From Deltaproteobacteria bacterium (GTDB taxonomy: Bacteria; Desulfobacterota; Desulfobaccia; Desulfobaccales; Desulfobaccaceae), in assembly GCA_016874895.1 (NCBI GenBank), contig VGSX01000003.1:1-34140 (forward strand): 34,140 nt of DNA. The letters are read 5' to 3'. The notes under the pieces were generated by a model, which had not been told where the DNA came from, searched no databases, and worked only from the letters and a program-made list of their open reading frames with translations. The translations under genes were made by a program, and so were the position numbers. Positions 8,836-17,413 of this stretch are shown here, one piece after another (the first letter of the stretch is position 1; each line of letters opens with the position of its first letter).

Positions 8836-11800
8836 ATGGCTTTCCGAGATTTTTTTTCCAAAAAAAAGACCTGTGATTTCGTGGTCAACGTCGATGGCGG
8901 GGTTGTTAAGAAATACAACCATTTCCGGGAGTTTTTGGAATTCAACCGGGATTCACTCCATCTGATGGCCGAATTGGAGCAGTTGTATTACGGCAGCCGT
9001 ATCAATATCCTGGCGGTGAGGAAACAAGTTGACGAGTTGCTGTGGTCGATCCGGAAGTTAGTCCATTCCCTCATTGGGATGGGGGGAGGTCGGTATCGCG
9101 ATTTAACCGCGGCCGTCAGCCGCGTCGAGCAGGATCTGGCCCTCTTGTTTCACTCCGGACCGGTGTGCCTCATCGGCGATCTGGTGCTCCCCCTGGAGGC
9201 GCTGCGGCCGGAAACCATGCAGGAAGCGGGGGGCAAGGCCACCAACCTGGCCACCATCGCCAGATTCGTCAAGCTGCCCATCCCCCCCGGGTTCGCCATT
9301 ACCTCTTATGCCTTTGAACGTTTCCTGGAAGAAAACAAGCTGGCGGTACCCATCGAAATGATCATGACCTCCTTAAATCCCGATAATCTGGCCGATCTGG
9401 AGGAGCAGAGCGCCATTATCCAGGAGAGCATCCGCAGGGCCCCCGTGCCCGGTTTCCTGGCGGATAAAATTTTCCAGGCCTATGAGGTCCTGGAGGGCAA
9501 GACCCAGAAGAATGTCCGAATCGCCATGCGCAGCAGCGCCGTAGGGGAAGACACCGAAGCCTCTTTTGCCGGCCAGCACCTTACGGTGTTAAACGTCACC
9601 AGAGAGAATCTCCTGGAAGCCTATAAGGCGGTGTTGGCCAGTAAATATTCCCCCCGGGCTATCCTGTACCGGCAGAATTTCGGTTTGGACGACCGGGAGA
9701 CGCCTATGTGCGTGGCCGGCATCGCCATGATCGATTCTGTGGCCAGCGGCGTCATGTACTCCGTAGACCCCACCCAGCCGGATTCGGGACTCTTAAAAAT
9801 CAGCTCCATCTGGGGTCTGGGGGAGCACCTGGTGAGCGGCGAGGCCTCGCCGGATGAATTTTACGTGGATAAGAGAGCCGGGGACATCAGCCAACAGGTT
9901 ATTGGCCGTAAAAAAGAAAAACTCGTCAATCTGCCCGACGGCGGCACCGAATTAGTGGAGGTGCCGGAAGAGGAGGACTCCCTTTCCTCCCTCACCGAGG
10001 CTCAGGTTCAGACCCTGGCCAAATACGGCATGAAGCTGGAAGATTATTTTCAGACTCCCCAGGACGTGGAATGGGCCGTGGACCGGGAGGGAAAACTATT
10101 TATCCTGCAAAGCCGGCCCCTGGGACTGGTGCAGAGCAAACCGGAAAAAACCGCCATCGACATTGACCTAGAGGCTTATCCCATTCTTATTGCCCAGGGA
10201 AAAACTGCCTCGCCGGGGATCGCGGTGGGAACCGTCTGTCTGGCGGCCAGCAGGAGTGCCAACAAACTGCCGGAGAATGCCATTTTAGTGGCCAGGACCG
10301 CCTCACCCGATCATGCCGCGCTCATGAGCCGCCTCAAAGGGGTAATCACTGATATCGGCAGCGTCACCAGTCATCTGGCCTCGGTGGCCCGGGAGTACGG
10401 GGTGCCCACCATCGTGGATTCCGGCCAGGCCACTGCCATATTGCAAAACGGCCAGGAAATCACCCTGGTGGCCGAGCGTGCCACGGTATATCAGGGGATC
10501 GTCCCGGAACTGGCCGCACACGTCCGACCGCATAAAAAGCCCATGTTCAACAGCCCGGTGCACCAGCGCCTGCGGGCCGTTTTGGACCGCCTCTCGCCTC
10601 TTAACCTCACCGATCCCAAGGGTGACAATTTTAACCCCGACGGCTGCCGCACGGCCCACGACATCATCCGCTTTGCCCATGAAAAAGCCATGCGGGAGAT
10701 GTTCGGCCTGTCCCAGAGCGGCACCGGTGGGGTCGCCACGGTGCGGCTCAGCGCCAACATCCCCCTGGTGCTGTATCTCGTCGACCTGGGGGGCGGCTTA
10801 AAGGCCGGGCTTACCACCTGTGACGCCGTCACCCCGGAGGACATGGAATCCATTCCCATGAAGGCCCTCTGGCGGGGCTTCTCCCACCCCGGCATCACCT
10901 GGAAAGGTGCCATCAGTTTTGACGTCCAGAACTTTTTATCCCTGATGGCCGAGGGGGCCATGAAGGGGCCCCAGGAAATGCCCGGAGGGGATAGTTATGC
11001 CATTCTGGCCCACGATTATCTCAATCTTAGCGCCAAGTTCGGGTACCACTTCGCCAATCTGGACACCTTTGACAGCGAGGATCCGGACCAGAATTATATT
11101 CACCTGCAATTCGCCGGCGGGGTGGGCAGTTTTGTGGGCCGCTCCCTGCGCCTGACATTTCTGAGCGAAATCCTGTTTCAGCTCGGGTTTCAGATCAAGG
11201 TCACCGGCGATCTGTTGGAGGCCACGGTGTCGGGCCTGGACCGTCCGTCCATGGATCATACCCTGGACCAGGTGGGCCGCTTGCTGGCCTCCAGCCGCCT
11301 GCTAGACATGGCCATAACCGGCGAAACCGACATCCAACCCATGGTGGCGGCATTTTTCCGGGGTGACTATGATTTCTTGAACCAGTCCGAGAACCGCCAC
11401 CTTGCTGGTTTCTACACCCATACCGGCAACTGGCAGCGCCTGCCGGGAGAGGGTAAAAATTTCCTGCTCCAGGATGGCTCCCACTACGTAACTAGATTTT
11501 CCGCGGGACTGGCCAATATGATGAACACCATGATCGGCACTACCTATTTTGAAATATTGGACAATATTGAGGCCTATTTTTACTTCCCCCTGGCCATTCT
11601 TAAGGAAAGCTACATGAAAAAGGGGATTGTGAGGGTGCGGGTCAAATCCGTGGCCGGGAGCATCGATCAGGCCGGGGGGGTGGCCTTTGGCATCCGAAAC
11701 ATAGGAAACTACTTCGTGTTTCGGGTTAATACCCTGGAAGACAATGTCATTCTCTTCGAGTTCGTGAATAACAAACGCCTCAAACGTATGACATATCCGG

Positions 11801-12012
11801 TCACTCTGGTACAGGGTCGCTGGTATCACCTCAAGGTGGAAATCTCGGGGGATGGGTGCCGCTGTTTCCTGGATGGGGAACCGGTCATCGACTACAGCGC
11901 CGACCGGCCTCTGGACGGTTACGTGGGACTCTGGACCAAGGCCGATTCCGTGACCCATTTCGATGAGCTGATTATTGAGTCCCAGGGCCGGCGCCGGGAA
12001 GTGGATTTTTAG
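8836..12012 (+). CDS. PEP synthase/PPDK-like chimera with C-terminal lectin-like domain
   Basis: A 1058-residue protein. After a helical N-terminus of about 130 residues comes an ATP-grasp (PPDK_N) domain: GGKATNLA near 132, AMRSSAVGEDTEASFAGQH near 231, and the closing FILQSRPL near 422. Next is the swivelling phospho-histidine domain, with the catalytic-type histidine near residue 513 in SVTSHLASVAREYGVPTIV. The C-terminal PEP-binding barrel of true PEP synthase is not recognisable. A region of about 300 residues (from about 570) with NPDGCRTAHDIIRF and HFANLDTFDSEDP takes its place. Residues about 905-1058 look like a concanavalin/LamG-type beta-sandwich (RWYHLKVEISGDG, FLDGEPV). No signal peptide is seen, so it is probably cytoplasmic. 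It likely phosphorylates some acceptor other than pyruvate; this is inference. Confidence 0.8.
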   Translation: MAFRDFFSKKKTCDFVVNVDGGVVKKYNHFREFLEFNRDSLHLMAELEQLYYGSRINILAVRKQVDELLWSIRKLVHSLIGMGGGRYRDLTAAVSRVEQDLALLFHSGPVCLIGDLVLPLEALRPETMQEAGGKATNLATIARFVKLPIPPGFAITSYAFERFLEENKLAVPIEMIMTSLNPDNLADLEEQSAIIQESIRRAPVPGFLADKIFQAYEVLEGKTQKNVRIAMRSSAVGEDTEASFAGQHLTVLNVTRENLLEAYKAVLASKYSPRAILYRQNFGLDDRETPMCVAGIAMIDSVASGVMYSVDPTQPDSGLLKISSIWGLGEHLVSGEASPDEFYVDKRAGDISQQVIGRKKEKLVNLPDGGTELVEVPEEEDSLSSLTEAQVQTLAKYGMKLEDYFQTPQDVEWAVDREGKLFILQSRPLGLVQSKPEKTAIDIDLEAYPILIAQGKTASPGIAVGTVCLAASRSANKLPENAILVARTASPDHAALMSRLKGVITDIGSVTSHLASVAREYGVPTIVDSGQATAILQNGQEITLVAERATVYQGIVPELAAHVRPHKKPMFNSPVHQRLRAVLDRLSPLNLTDPKGDNFNPDGCRTAHDIIRFAHEKAMREMFGLSQSGTGGVATVRLSANIPLVLYLVDLGGGLKAGLTTCDAVTPEDMESIPMKALWRGFSHPGITWKGAISFDVQNFLSLMAEGAMKGPQEMPGGDSYAILAHDYLNLSAKFGYHFANLDTFDSEDPDQNYIHLQFAGGVGSFVGRSLRLTFLSEILFQLGFQIKVTGDLLEATVSGLDRPSMDHTLDQVGRLLASSRLLDMAITGETDIQPMVAAFFRGDYDFLNQSENRHLAGFYTHTGNWQRLPGEGKNFLLQDGSHYVTRFSAGLANMMNTMIGTTYFEILDNIEAYFYFPLAILKESYMKKGIVRVRVKSVAGSIDQAGGVAFGIRNIGNYFVFRVNTLEDNVILFEFVNNKRLKRMTYPVTLVQGRWYHLKVEISGDGCRCFLDGEPVIDYSADRPLDGYVGLWTKADSVTHFDELIIESQGRRREVDF

Positions 12013-12040
12013 AAGGCATTAGGCCAAGATTCATAACTTG

Positions 12041-12065
12041 GTGGGGCTGACCTCCGTGCCCGCCC
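12041..12065 (+). repeat. REP-like GC palindrome, copy 1 (degenerate)
   Basis: GTGGGGCTGACCTCCGTGCC and the following CGCCC match the sequence repeated at 13841, 19039 and 33970. The left arm is degraded here. It sits just after the PEP-synthase-like stop. Confidence 0.55.
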
Positions 12066-12105
12066 TCTAACAGTCTCCGTATAGTCCCGCAATTACGCCA
12101 CCTGT

Positions 12106-12513
12106 ATGAAGCCAACCATCGCCTTCATATGCCTGGGAAACTCCTGCCGCAGCATCATGGCAGAGGCCCTGGCCCGGCACTCTTATGGATATGAATTAAC
12201 ATCGGTGTCGGCCGGCCTTAGCCCCCTGGGCTGGGTGGCGCCGGAGACCCTGGAGGTCCTGGCCGAAATGAGTATCCCCACCCACGGCCTTAGGTCCAAA
12301 GGCCTCTGGGAGATCGACTTGCCGGGATGCCGGGTGGTGGTCAATCTGACTGAACAGGAACTGAGGCCAGGCCTGCGGTCTCGCTTCCCCGGACGGGTTT
12401 TCAACCGCCATATTACAGACCCCTTCGGCTTCAGCCTGGATGCCTACCGGCGGACCAGGGATGCCATTATCCGGCTTCTGGAACAGGAGGTCAGCTTGTG
12501 GCTGAAAAGTTGA
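12106..12513 (+). CDS. Low-molecular-weight phosphatase / arsenate-reductase-like protein
   Basis: A 135-residue protein with the CX5R phosphate-binding loop at C9-LGNSC-R15-S near the N-terminus. A candidate general acid is Asp105 in ITDPFG. This is the fold shared by low-molecular-weight protein tyrosine phosphatases and thioredoxin-dependent ArsC. The second cysteine C14 in the loop is common to both. The redox cysteines expected for ArsC near residues 80-90 are not evident, so a phosphatase role is more likely. No good ribosome site precedes ATG 12106. It ends 16 bases inside the following patatin gene and lies 93 bases after the PEP-synthase-like gene, suggesting one operon. Confidence 0.75.
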   Translation: MKPTIAFICLGNSCRSIMAEALARHSYGYELTSVSAGLSPLGWVAPETLEVLAEMSIPTHGLRSKGLWEIDLPGCRVVVNLTEQELRPGLRSRFPGRVFNRHITDPFGFSLDAYRRTRDAIIRLLEQEVSLWLKS

Positions 12514-13793
12514 GATACTCCCAGGCCATTACAACCCTTCACATGATCTCAATGGTGTGCTTGACCCTGTGCTTAGTTATACTCCAGGGGTGCGCCGCGC
12601 TCCGGCCCCGCAACCCTTTGCCCCAGAACATTGAATCCAAGGTCGAGATCCCCGGTATGATGGGTGTTCGGGCCTGGGGGGATGAGGCCAGCGAAGTCTT
12701 CACCCAGTTTGCCATCAAGGCGGCCAGACAGGAACTGGTCTATTACGGTGAAGAGGCCACCAAAAGGCCGGTCCACTTCCTGGCCCTGTCAGGCGGCGGC
12801 GACGACGGCGCCTTTGGGGCCGGGCTGTTGTGCGGCTGGACGGCCCACGGCAGCCGCCCCCGCTTTAAATTAGTCACGGGGATCAGCACCGGCGCTCTGA
12901 TAGCCCCCTTTGCCTTTCTGGGCTCAGAATACGATTACATTTTGCGACAGCTTTACACCGGGGTTACCAGCCGGGATATCTTCAGGAAAAAAAGTCTGCT
13001 CACGGTACTCTGGCGGGAGTCGGTGGTGGATACCTGGCCCCTGGCCCGGATGCTGGAAATTTACGTGGATGAGTCCATGTTAGCCGCGGTGGCTGCCGAA
13101 CACAACAAGGGCCGGCGCCTGATCATCGGCACCACCCAACTGGACGCCCAGCGCCTGGTACTCTGGGATATGGGGGCCATTGCCGCCAGCGGGGAGCGGG
13201 ATGCCATAAAATTGTTCCGCAAGGTCATGCTGGCTTCCGCCTCCATCCCCGGGGCTTTCCCGCCCCAGTATATCACCGTGGCGGCCGCCGGCCGCCAGTA
13301 TGAAGAAATGCACGTGGATGGGGGCACCACCGCCCAGGTGATTCTCTATGAAGCCTCCCTGGATCCCATGACCATTTTTGCCGAATTGGAGCACTTATCC
13401 CTGGGCAGGGAGCGCATTCTCTATATTATCCGCAATTCCCAGATCAAGCCGGAATGGGAAAATGTCAGGCCGAGAGTGGGGGCCATCGCCGCCCGGGCCA
13501 TTTCCACCCTCATCAAGACCCAGGGCGTGGGTGATCTCTACCGCCTCTACGCCTTTGCCCGCCGGGATATTATTGACTATAACCTGGCGGCCATCCCCCC
13601 GGACCTGGCCCCGGAACGGCCCCGGGAACCCTTTAACCAGGTCTATATGAACCAGCTCTTCGACTTGGGTTATGAGATGGCCTCCAACGGCTTTCCCTGG
13701 CTGAAAAAACCGCCGGGATTTGATCCCACTCCCGTCTTTTTGAAGCCTTCCCCGAGGGTTCCAGGCCCCCTGGAGACCGAGGAGAAGCAGTAA
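12498..13793 (+). CDS. Patatin-like phospholipase domain lipoprotein
   Basis: A 431-residue protein with an N-terminal hydrophobic segment and the lipobox LQGC at Cys32, so a lipoprotein is predicted. The patatin domain shows the oxyanion glycine loop SGGGDDGAFG (about 98-107), the nucleophile elbow G-I-S130-T-G and the catalytic-dyad aspartate D274 in VDGG. It would hydrolyse acyl esters of lipids at the envelope. The GTG start at 12498 overlaps the phosphatase gene by 16 bases and is preceded by AGGAGGT 7 bases away, favouring it over the internal ATG at 12543. A GC-rich REP-like repeat follows the stop. Confidence 0.85.
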   Translation: MAEKLRYSQAITTLHMISMVCLTLCLVILQGCAALRPRNPLPQNIESKVEIPGMMGVRAWGDEASEVFTQFAIKAARQELVYYGEEATKRPVHFLALSGGGDDGAFGAGLLCGWTAHGSRPRFKLVTGISTGALIAPFAFLGSEYDYILRQLYTGVTSRDIFRKKSLLTVLWRESVVDTWPLARMLEIYVDESMLAAVAAEHNKGRRLIIGTTQLDAQRLVLWDMGAIAASGERDAIKLFRKVMLASASIPGAFPPQYITVAAAGRQYEEMHVDGGTTAQVILYEASLDPMTIFAELEHLSLGRERILYIIRNSQIKPEWENVRPRVGAIAARAISTLIKTQGVGDLYRLYAFARRDIIDYNLAAIPPDLAPERPREPFNQVYMNQLFDLGYEMASNGFPWLKKPPGFDPTPVFLKPSPRVPGPLETEEKQ

Positions 13794-13840
13794 GGCATTG
13801 TTCGGTTTACGGTTATACCGTGAAAATACCCCGGCTGTAG

Positions 13841-13862
13841 GGGCGGGCCCCCGTGCCCGCCC
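13841..13862 (+). repeat. REP-like GC palindrome, copy 2
   Basis: GGGCGGGC, loop CCCCGT, GCCCGCCC. The arms are a perfect 8-bp inverted repeat. It lies 47 bases after the patatin lipoprotein stop. Confidence 0.65.
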
Positions 13863-13939
13863 GAAAATGGTAACCTCATGTGCGAGAAAATATGCCGCCG
13901 GGGAGAAATTGCCACAGGTGGCGAAACCGAAGCTGGGCC

Positions 13940-13972
13940 AAAAAAGGAGTGCCCAAGCAAGAGCTTAGGCAC
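13940..13972 (-). terminator. Rho-independent terminator of the PHA operon
   Basis: On the minus strand a 10-bp stem with one mismatch (GTGCCTAAGC with GCTTGGGCAC, 13949-13972) is followed two bases on by a run of six T (13940-13945). It lies about 97 bases beyond the SDR stop, the last gene of the minus-strand PHA operon. Confidence 0.65.
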
Positions 13973-14068
13973 GCAAATGAGCACAGGCGGGGAAGCCTGT
14001 ACCACCGATCTGATTTCTGGGTATGACACAGGCTTATGCAAGGCCGGCAGAGGAATATAAAAAATGCA

Positions 14069-14863
14069 TCAGCCTTTAGAGCCCAACCTGAGGCCGCCGT
14101 GGATGAAGAAGACATCCCCGGCCAGGGCCTCGTTGCGGTAGAGTTCGCCCACGAAGGAGGCTACTTCTGCGGGTTCGATGAGGCGGCCGATGGGCACCTG
14201 GGTCAAAATGCCTTCCAGGGCCTTCTGGTTCATGCCCTTGACCATGGGGGTACCCACGTAGCCGGGGGCGATGGCCACGCAGCGGATTTTGTCGGCCAGA
14301 CCCCGGCGGAAAAACTCCCCCGTGATCACCTTGGGCATGACACTCATGGCCGCCTTGGTGGAGGAATAATTGAGCTGGCCGGCCGTGCCCAGGGAGCCGG
14401 TGGAAGAAAACAGGCAGATCAGCCCCCGACAGCCGTGGTTGATCATCCGTTCGGCGCACTCCCGCACGGTGAGGAAAACCCCGGTGAGGTTAATGTCGAT
14501 GACGGCCTGGAAGTTGCCCAGGGACATTTTTTTGGTGACTTTGCCGGTTTCTTTATCGGGGGCTACCATAAGGCCGTCCCGGATGATGCCGGCGGCCGGG
14601 GCCACCAGGTTAAGGCAGCCGAATTTCTCGATGGCCAGATCCGCCAGCCGGCCGCAGTCTTCCTCTCTGGTGGTGTCGCAGACCATGGTGGCCACCTGGC
14701 CGCCCATGGCCGTGATCTCGGCCTCCACCCGGCTCAAACCCTCGGCGCTGATATCCCCCAGCACCACCTTGCCGCCCTGCTGCACCCAATATTTCGCCAG
14801 TTCCTCGCCGATGCCGCCGGCGCCGCCGGTAATTACCGCCACTGCGTCTTTTATCTCCAGCAT
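14069..14863 (-). CDS. phaB: Short-chain dehydrogenase, probable acetoacetyl-CoA reductase
   Basis: A 264-residue classical-type SDR. The Rossmann motif TGGAGGIG is at residues 13-20. The active-site residues are Asn125 (INLTG), Ser153 or Ser154, Tyr166 and Lys170 (YSSTK). The usual NNAG motif reads APAAG (88-92), which is unusual. The position at the end of the phasin-phaC-phaE operon suggests it makes (R)-3-hydroxyacyl-CoA for the synthase, as PhaB does; another oxidoreductase role is possible. AAAGGA lies about 8 bases before the ATG. It is 40 bases after the PhaE-like gene, and a terminator follows. Confidence 0.75.
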   Translation of the reverse strand: MLEIKDAVAVITGGAGGIGEELAKYWVQQGGKVVLGDISAEGLSRVEAEITAMGGQVATMVCDTTREEDCGRLADLAIEKFGCLNLVAPAAGIIRDGLMVAPDKETGKVTKKMSLGNFQAVIDINLTGVFLTVRECAERMINHGCRGLICLFSSTGSLGTAGQLNYSSTKAAMSVMPKVITGEFFRRGLADKIRCVAIAPGYVGTPMVKGMNQKALEGILTQVPIGRLIEPAEVASFVGELYRNEALAGDVFFIHGGLRLGSKG

Positions 14864-14903
14864 GAAGTTTTCCTTTAGTATGTCAGAATAAGATGTAAGC
14901 TGT

Positions 14904-15383
14904 TTAAGGGGTATCGGTTTGCATGGCCTCTCCCAGTCCCTGGATGAATTTTTGGAACTGGTCCCCCTGTTTTTCGATGAGTTTCTGGAACTCCACAGAG
15001 GTGGCGGCCAAACCCAGGCCCTTTTCTTCCAAGAGATGGCGCAGCAGTTGAATGGTTTCTTCCTGTTCCGCCACCTTGGCTTTTAATTCCTCACATTCCC
15101 TGGCCAGAGCGGCATAATCATCCTTGGGCACCATTCCCCAGATGCTCAGGTATTCCCGGAAAGACTGCCGGAAATTCTCTTGCGCTTTTTCCCAGAGAGA
15201 AAAATAATCGGGAGTGTCCTCGCTCACCTCGTCCAGGCCGTAGGAAACCTTGAAGAGTTTTTGAAGATCAGGAAAACTGAAGATGTTCCGTTGCCACCAG
15301 CCCATCATCTCCTCCATCTGCTTCTGGCTCTGGGCTGCCTGAAGGAGGGCCCGCCCCCAAAATTCCAAAAACTGGCGGTCCAT
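14904..15383 (-). CDS. phaE: PhaE-like PHA synthase accessory subunit
   Basis: A 159-residue, mostly helical protein, rich in Q, E and K, with a likely coiled coil around residues 95-120 (EELKAKVAEQEETIQLLRHL). A PhaE-type helix pattern lies at the N-terminus (FLEFWGRALLQAAQSQKQM and FSFPDLQKLF). Its ATG directly abuts the phaC stop (TAA-ATG), with GGAGG upstream, so the two are translationally coupled. Class III PHA synthases need PhaE; canonical PhaE is about 350 residues, so this one is short. The name rests mainly on context and helical character; a phasin-like granule protein is the alternative. Confidence 0.65.
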   Translation of the reverse strand: MDRQFLEFWGRALLQAAQSQKQMEEMMGWWQRNIFSFPDLQKLFKVSYGLDEVSEDTPDYFSLWEKAQENFRQSFREYLSIWGMVPKDDYAALARECEELKAKVAEQEETIQLLRHLLEEKGLGLAATSVEFQKLIEKQGDQFQKFIQGLGEAMQTDTP

Positions 15384-17288
15384 TTAGATTTCCTCCTTGG
15401 GGGGTGGGGGGGAAAGAGCCTCATCCGGGGCGGTCTCCGGCGTCGGGGCCGGGGGGATCACTGCCACGGGCGCGGGCTGGCTGGGTTCCACCACTGGGGC
15501 GGTGTGATTCGGTTCCCCGGGAAGGGTTTGAGGTTCATCCGGAACGGTCTGGCTCTCTTCAAGCGAGGCGGTTTCACGAGCTTCCGCCTGGTCCACTGGC
15601 GCGGCTTCGGCCGTTTCCGGTTGCTGCTCTTCTTCTGCCGGAGCTGACTGCGGTTCTGCTTTACTTTCCATGGCCTTGGCAGGCGCGGCGGCGCGGGTTC
15701 TTTTCCGGGGAGGGGCTGGGGTTTTCTCTGCTTCGGCTTCAACATCCAGGTGGAAGCGCACCGGCCCCCGGTAGTGCAGGAAACACCGGTCCAGGGAACA
15801 TTCCGTATCAGGGAGCGACCAACTGGTGGCAATGGCCACGTGGCCCTTGGGAAAGACGGCTACCTCGGCGTCTACCCAATCAGAAGGGGCCAGAGCGGAC
15901 TCAGCTTCCACCAGGTCATCCTTTTCGGCAATGCAGATGAGCCATTTCAGGCCCTTTTCCTTGACCCGGGTGAAATTCAAGGGCCGGTCGAAAAGGCGGA
16001 CCGGGAGGGTCCCGTCCGGAGCCACCGGGATGGTGTAGGAGTCGAAACTCAACCGGATGATTTCCAAGGGTAGATCGGTCTGGTCATAGAGCAGCCAGTA
16101 GTTGATGGCCGCAGCCGTCTTGTTGATCTTCAGGTTCCGTTCGAACAGCTTCAGGTCCCGGACAAAAGCCACGAGGGGATTATCTTTTTCCATGCTCTTG
16201 AGCTTGTAGACCCAGCTCATGAGTTTGCCGTTCACCACCCGGTTGCCGTTGGGCAAGGTCTTGATGGCGAAGTTGATGTCGTCAAAACGCTTGGGAATCT
16301 GCGCTAAAAAATCCACCAACCCCTTGCTTTTGGTGCCATCCATGGGGGCCACGCTGGAAATCAGGGCATCCACCAGGCCGTCCAATTCCCCGGAAAGGTA
16401 GTTAATGATGGCGGTGAACCCGCCCTGGCAATAACCGCACAGCGTCGCGGGCCGGCCGTGCGCGGCTTTTATCTTCTGGAGGAAAAGCTTGGTGTCCAGA
16501 CAGTCCTCTTCTCCGGTCATGGTCTGCACCGCCGGATGGGCGTAGATATCCTTGACGATGCGGATATACGTGGGTATGCCCTGGTTGGCGAAGCAATGCA
16601 CGAAACTCTTGCCCTCCCCCGGCAGGAAGGCCAGAATGTTGGCTCCCAGCACAAAGGGAGGAATAATCAGGATGGGCTTGCCCTTTTCCCGGACCTGGAC
16701 GGACTTGTCCCAGGGGAGCACCTGGTAAAGGACAAAGCGCTGGGTTTCGGCCACCTGGATATAGTTGCCGTCCTCGAAATGGAACCCGTACTCCGGTTCG
16801 ATGGCCTTAATGGCCTGGGGGTATTCGTGCACCACCAGCTCCAGCAGGCGGGCCTGTTTGGCCATGAAGGCGGCGATGTCCTCACCCTTTTGGTGATACA
16901 GGGTATTGTGCCAGGCCTTATGAAGCTGCTCCAGCTGGTGGGCCTGGAAGTCTGCCAGCGCTTTGAGGCCATGGGTCAGGCCTTTTTCCGCCAGCCGCAG
17001 GTTAAATTCCAACAGACTGGCGTAATCACAGATATTTTCACTATGGGAGTATTGCTTGATTTTATCGTTCTCCACGCTCACGAAGGATTCCAGGGCCGAG
17101 AAGGCCGGGGCCATGAAATCCAGGGCATAACGGCTCAACCCGAGCCAGTAGGTCTGCAGCAGGCGGGCCTGGTCCAGGGCCGCGGAGATAACCTTGGCTT
17201 CCAGGTGCAGGATGTTCTCCGGGGTCATTTCCATGGGGCATGAGGCCGTTTCGCTCACAGGGCGAGTCGCAGCTTTCGACTCAGACAT
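15384..17288 (-). CDS. phaC: Polyhydroxyalkanoate synthase (divergent PhaC)
   Basis: A 634-residue alpha/beta hydrolase. The lipase-like box GYCQGG carries the PHA-synthase nucleophile Cys287 in place of serine. A candidate catalytic aspartate lies in EKDDLVEA and a histidine in PKGHVAIAT. It polymerises 3-hydroxyacyl-CoA into storage polyester on granules. The N-terminal 170 residues do not show the standard class I pattern, and about 120 C-terminal residues are a low-complexity Pro/Ala/Glu tail starting with a basic patch (PPRKRTRAAAPAK). CAGGAGT precedes the ATG. It lies 125 bases downstream of the phasin-like pair and is directly followed by phaE. The Cys box plus operon context make the call firm; the class is uncertain. 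Confidence 0.85.
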   Translation of the reverse strand: MSESKAATRPVSETASCPMEMTPENILHLEAKVISAALDQARLLQTYWLGLSRYALDFMAPAFSALESFVSVENDKIKQYSHSENICDYASLLEFNLRLAEKGLTHGLKALADFQAHQLEQLHKAWHNTLYHQKGEDIAAFMAKQARLLELVVHEYPQAIKAIEPEYGFHFEDGNYIQVAETQRFVLYQVLPWDKSVQVREKGKPILIIPPFVLGANILAFLPGEGKSFVHCFANQGIPTYIRIVKDIYAHPAVQTMTGEEDCLDTKLFLQKIKAAHGRPATLCGYCQGGFTAIINYLSGELDGLVDALISSVAPMDGTKSKGLVDFLAQIPKRFDDINFAIKTLPNGNRVVNGKLMSWVYKLKSMEKDNPLVAFVRDLKLFERNLKINKTAAAINYWLLYDQTDLPLEIIRLSFDSYTIPVAPDGTLPVRLFDRPLNFTRVKEKGLKWLICIAEKDDLVEAESALAPSDWVDAEVAVFPKGHVAIATSWSLPDTECSLDRCFLHYRGPVRFHLDVEAEAEKTPAPPRKRTRAAAPAKAMESKAEPQSAPAEEEQQPETAEAAPVDQAEARETASLEESQTVPDEPQTLPGEPNHTAPVVEPSQPAPVAVIPPAPTPETAPDEALSPPPPKEEI

Positions 17289-17378
17289 GTTTCACTCCTG
17301 AAACTCCGGGAACCCAATCCGGCCCCAGAAGGTCCGGCACATTTACTAGCGTCCCGGGCGGTGCAAAGATGGTGCGCC

Positions 17379-17406
17379 GCGGAATGCCGGTGGCCCAGCA
17401 TTCCGC
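17379..17406 (-). terminator. Hairpin between phasin and phaC genes
   Basis: A perfect 9-bp stem, GCGGAATGC with GCATTCCGC, around a 10-base loop. It has no T tract, so partial termination or an RNA-stability element that sets the phasin-to-synthase ratio is more likely than full termination. Confidence 0.4.
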
Positions 17407-17413
17407 CGAGCCT

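Noticed and set aside
14036-14878. 280-codon plus-strand frame opposite the SDR gene
   Set aside because: It is antisense to a complete SDR with all catalytic residues; its composition is that of a shadow frame.
16458-17243. 261-codon plus-strand frame opposite phaC
   Set aside because: It is antisense to the synthase coding region, with no ribosome site and no motif.
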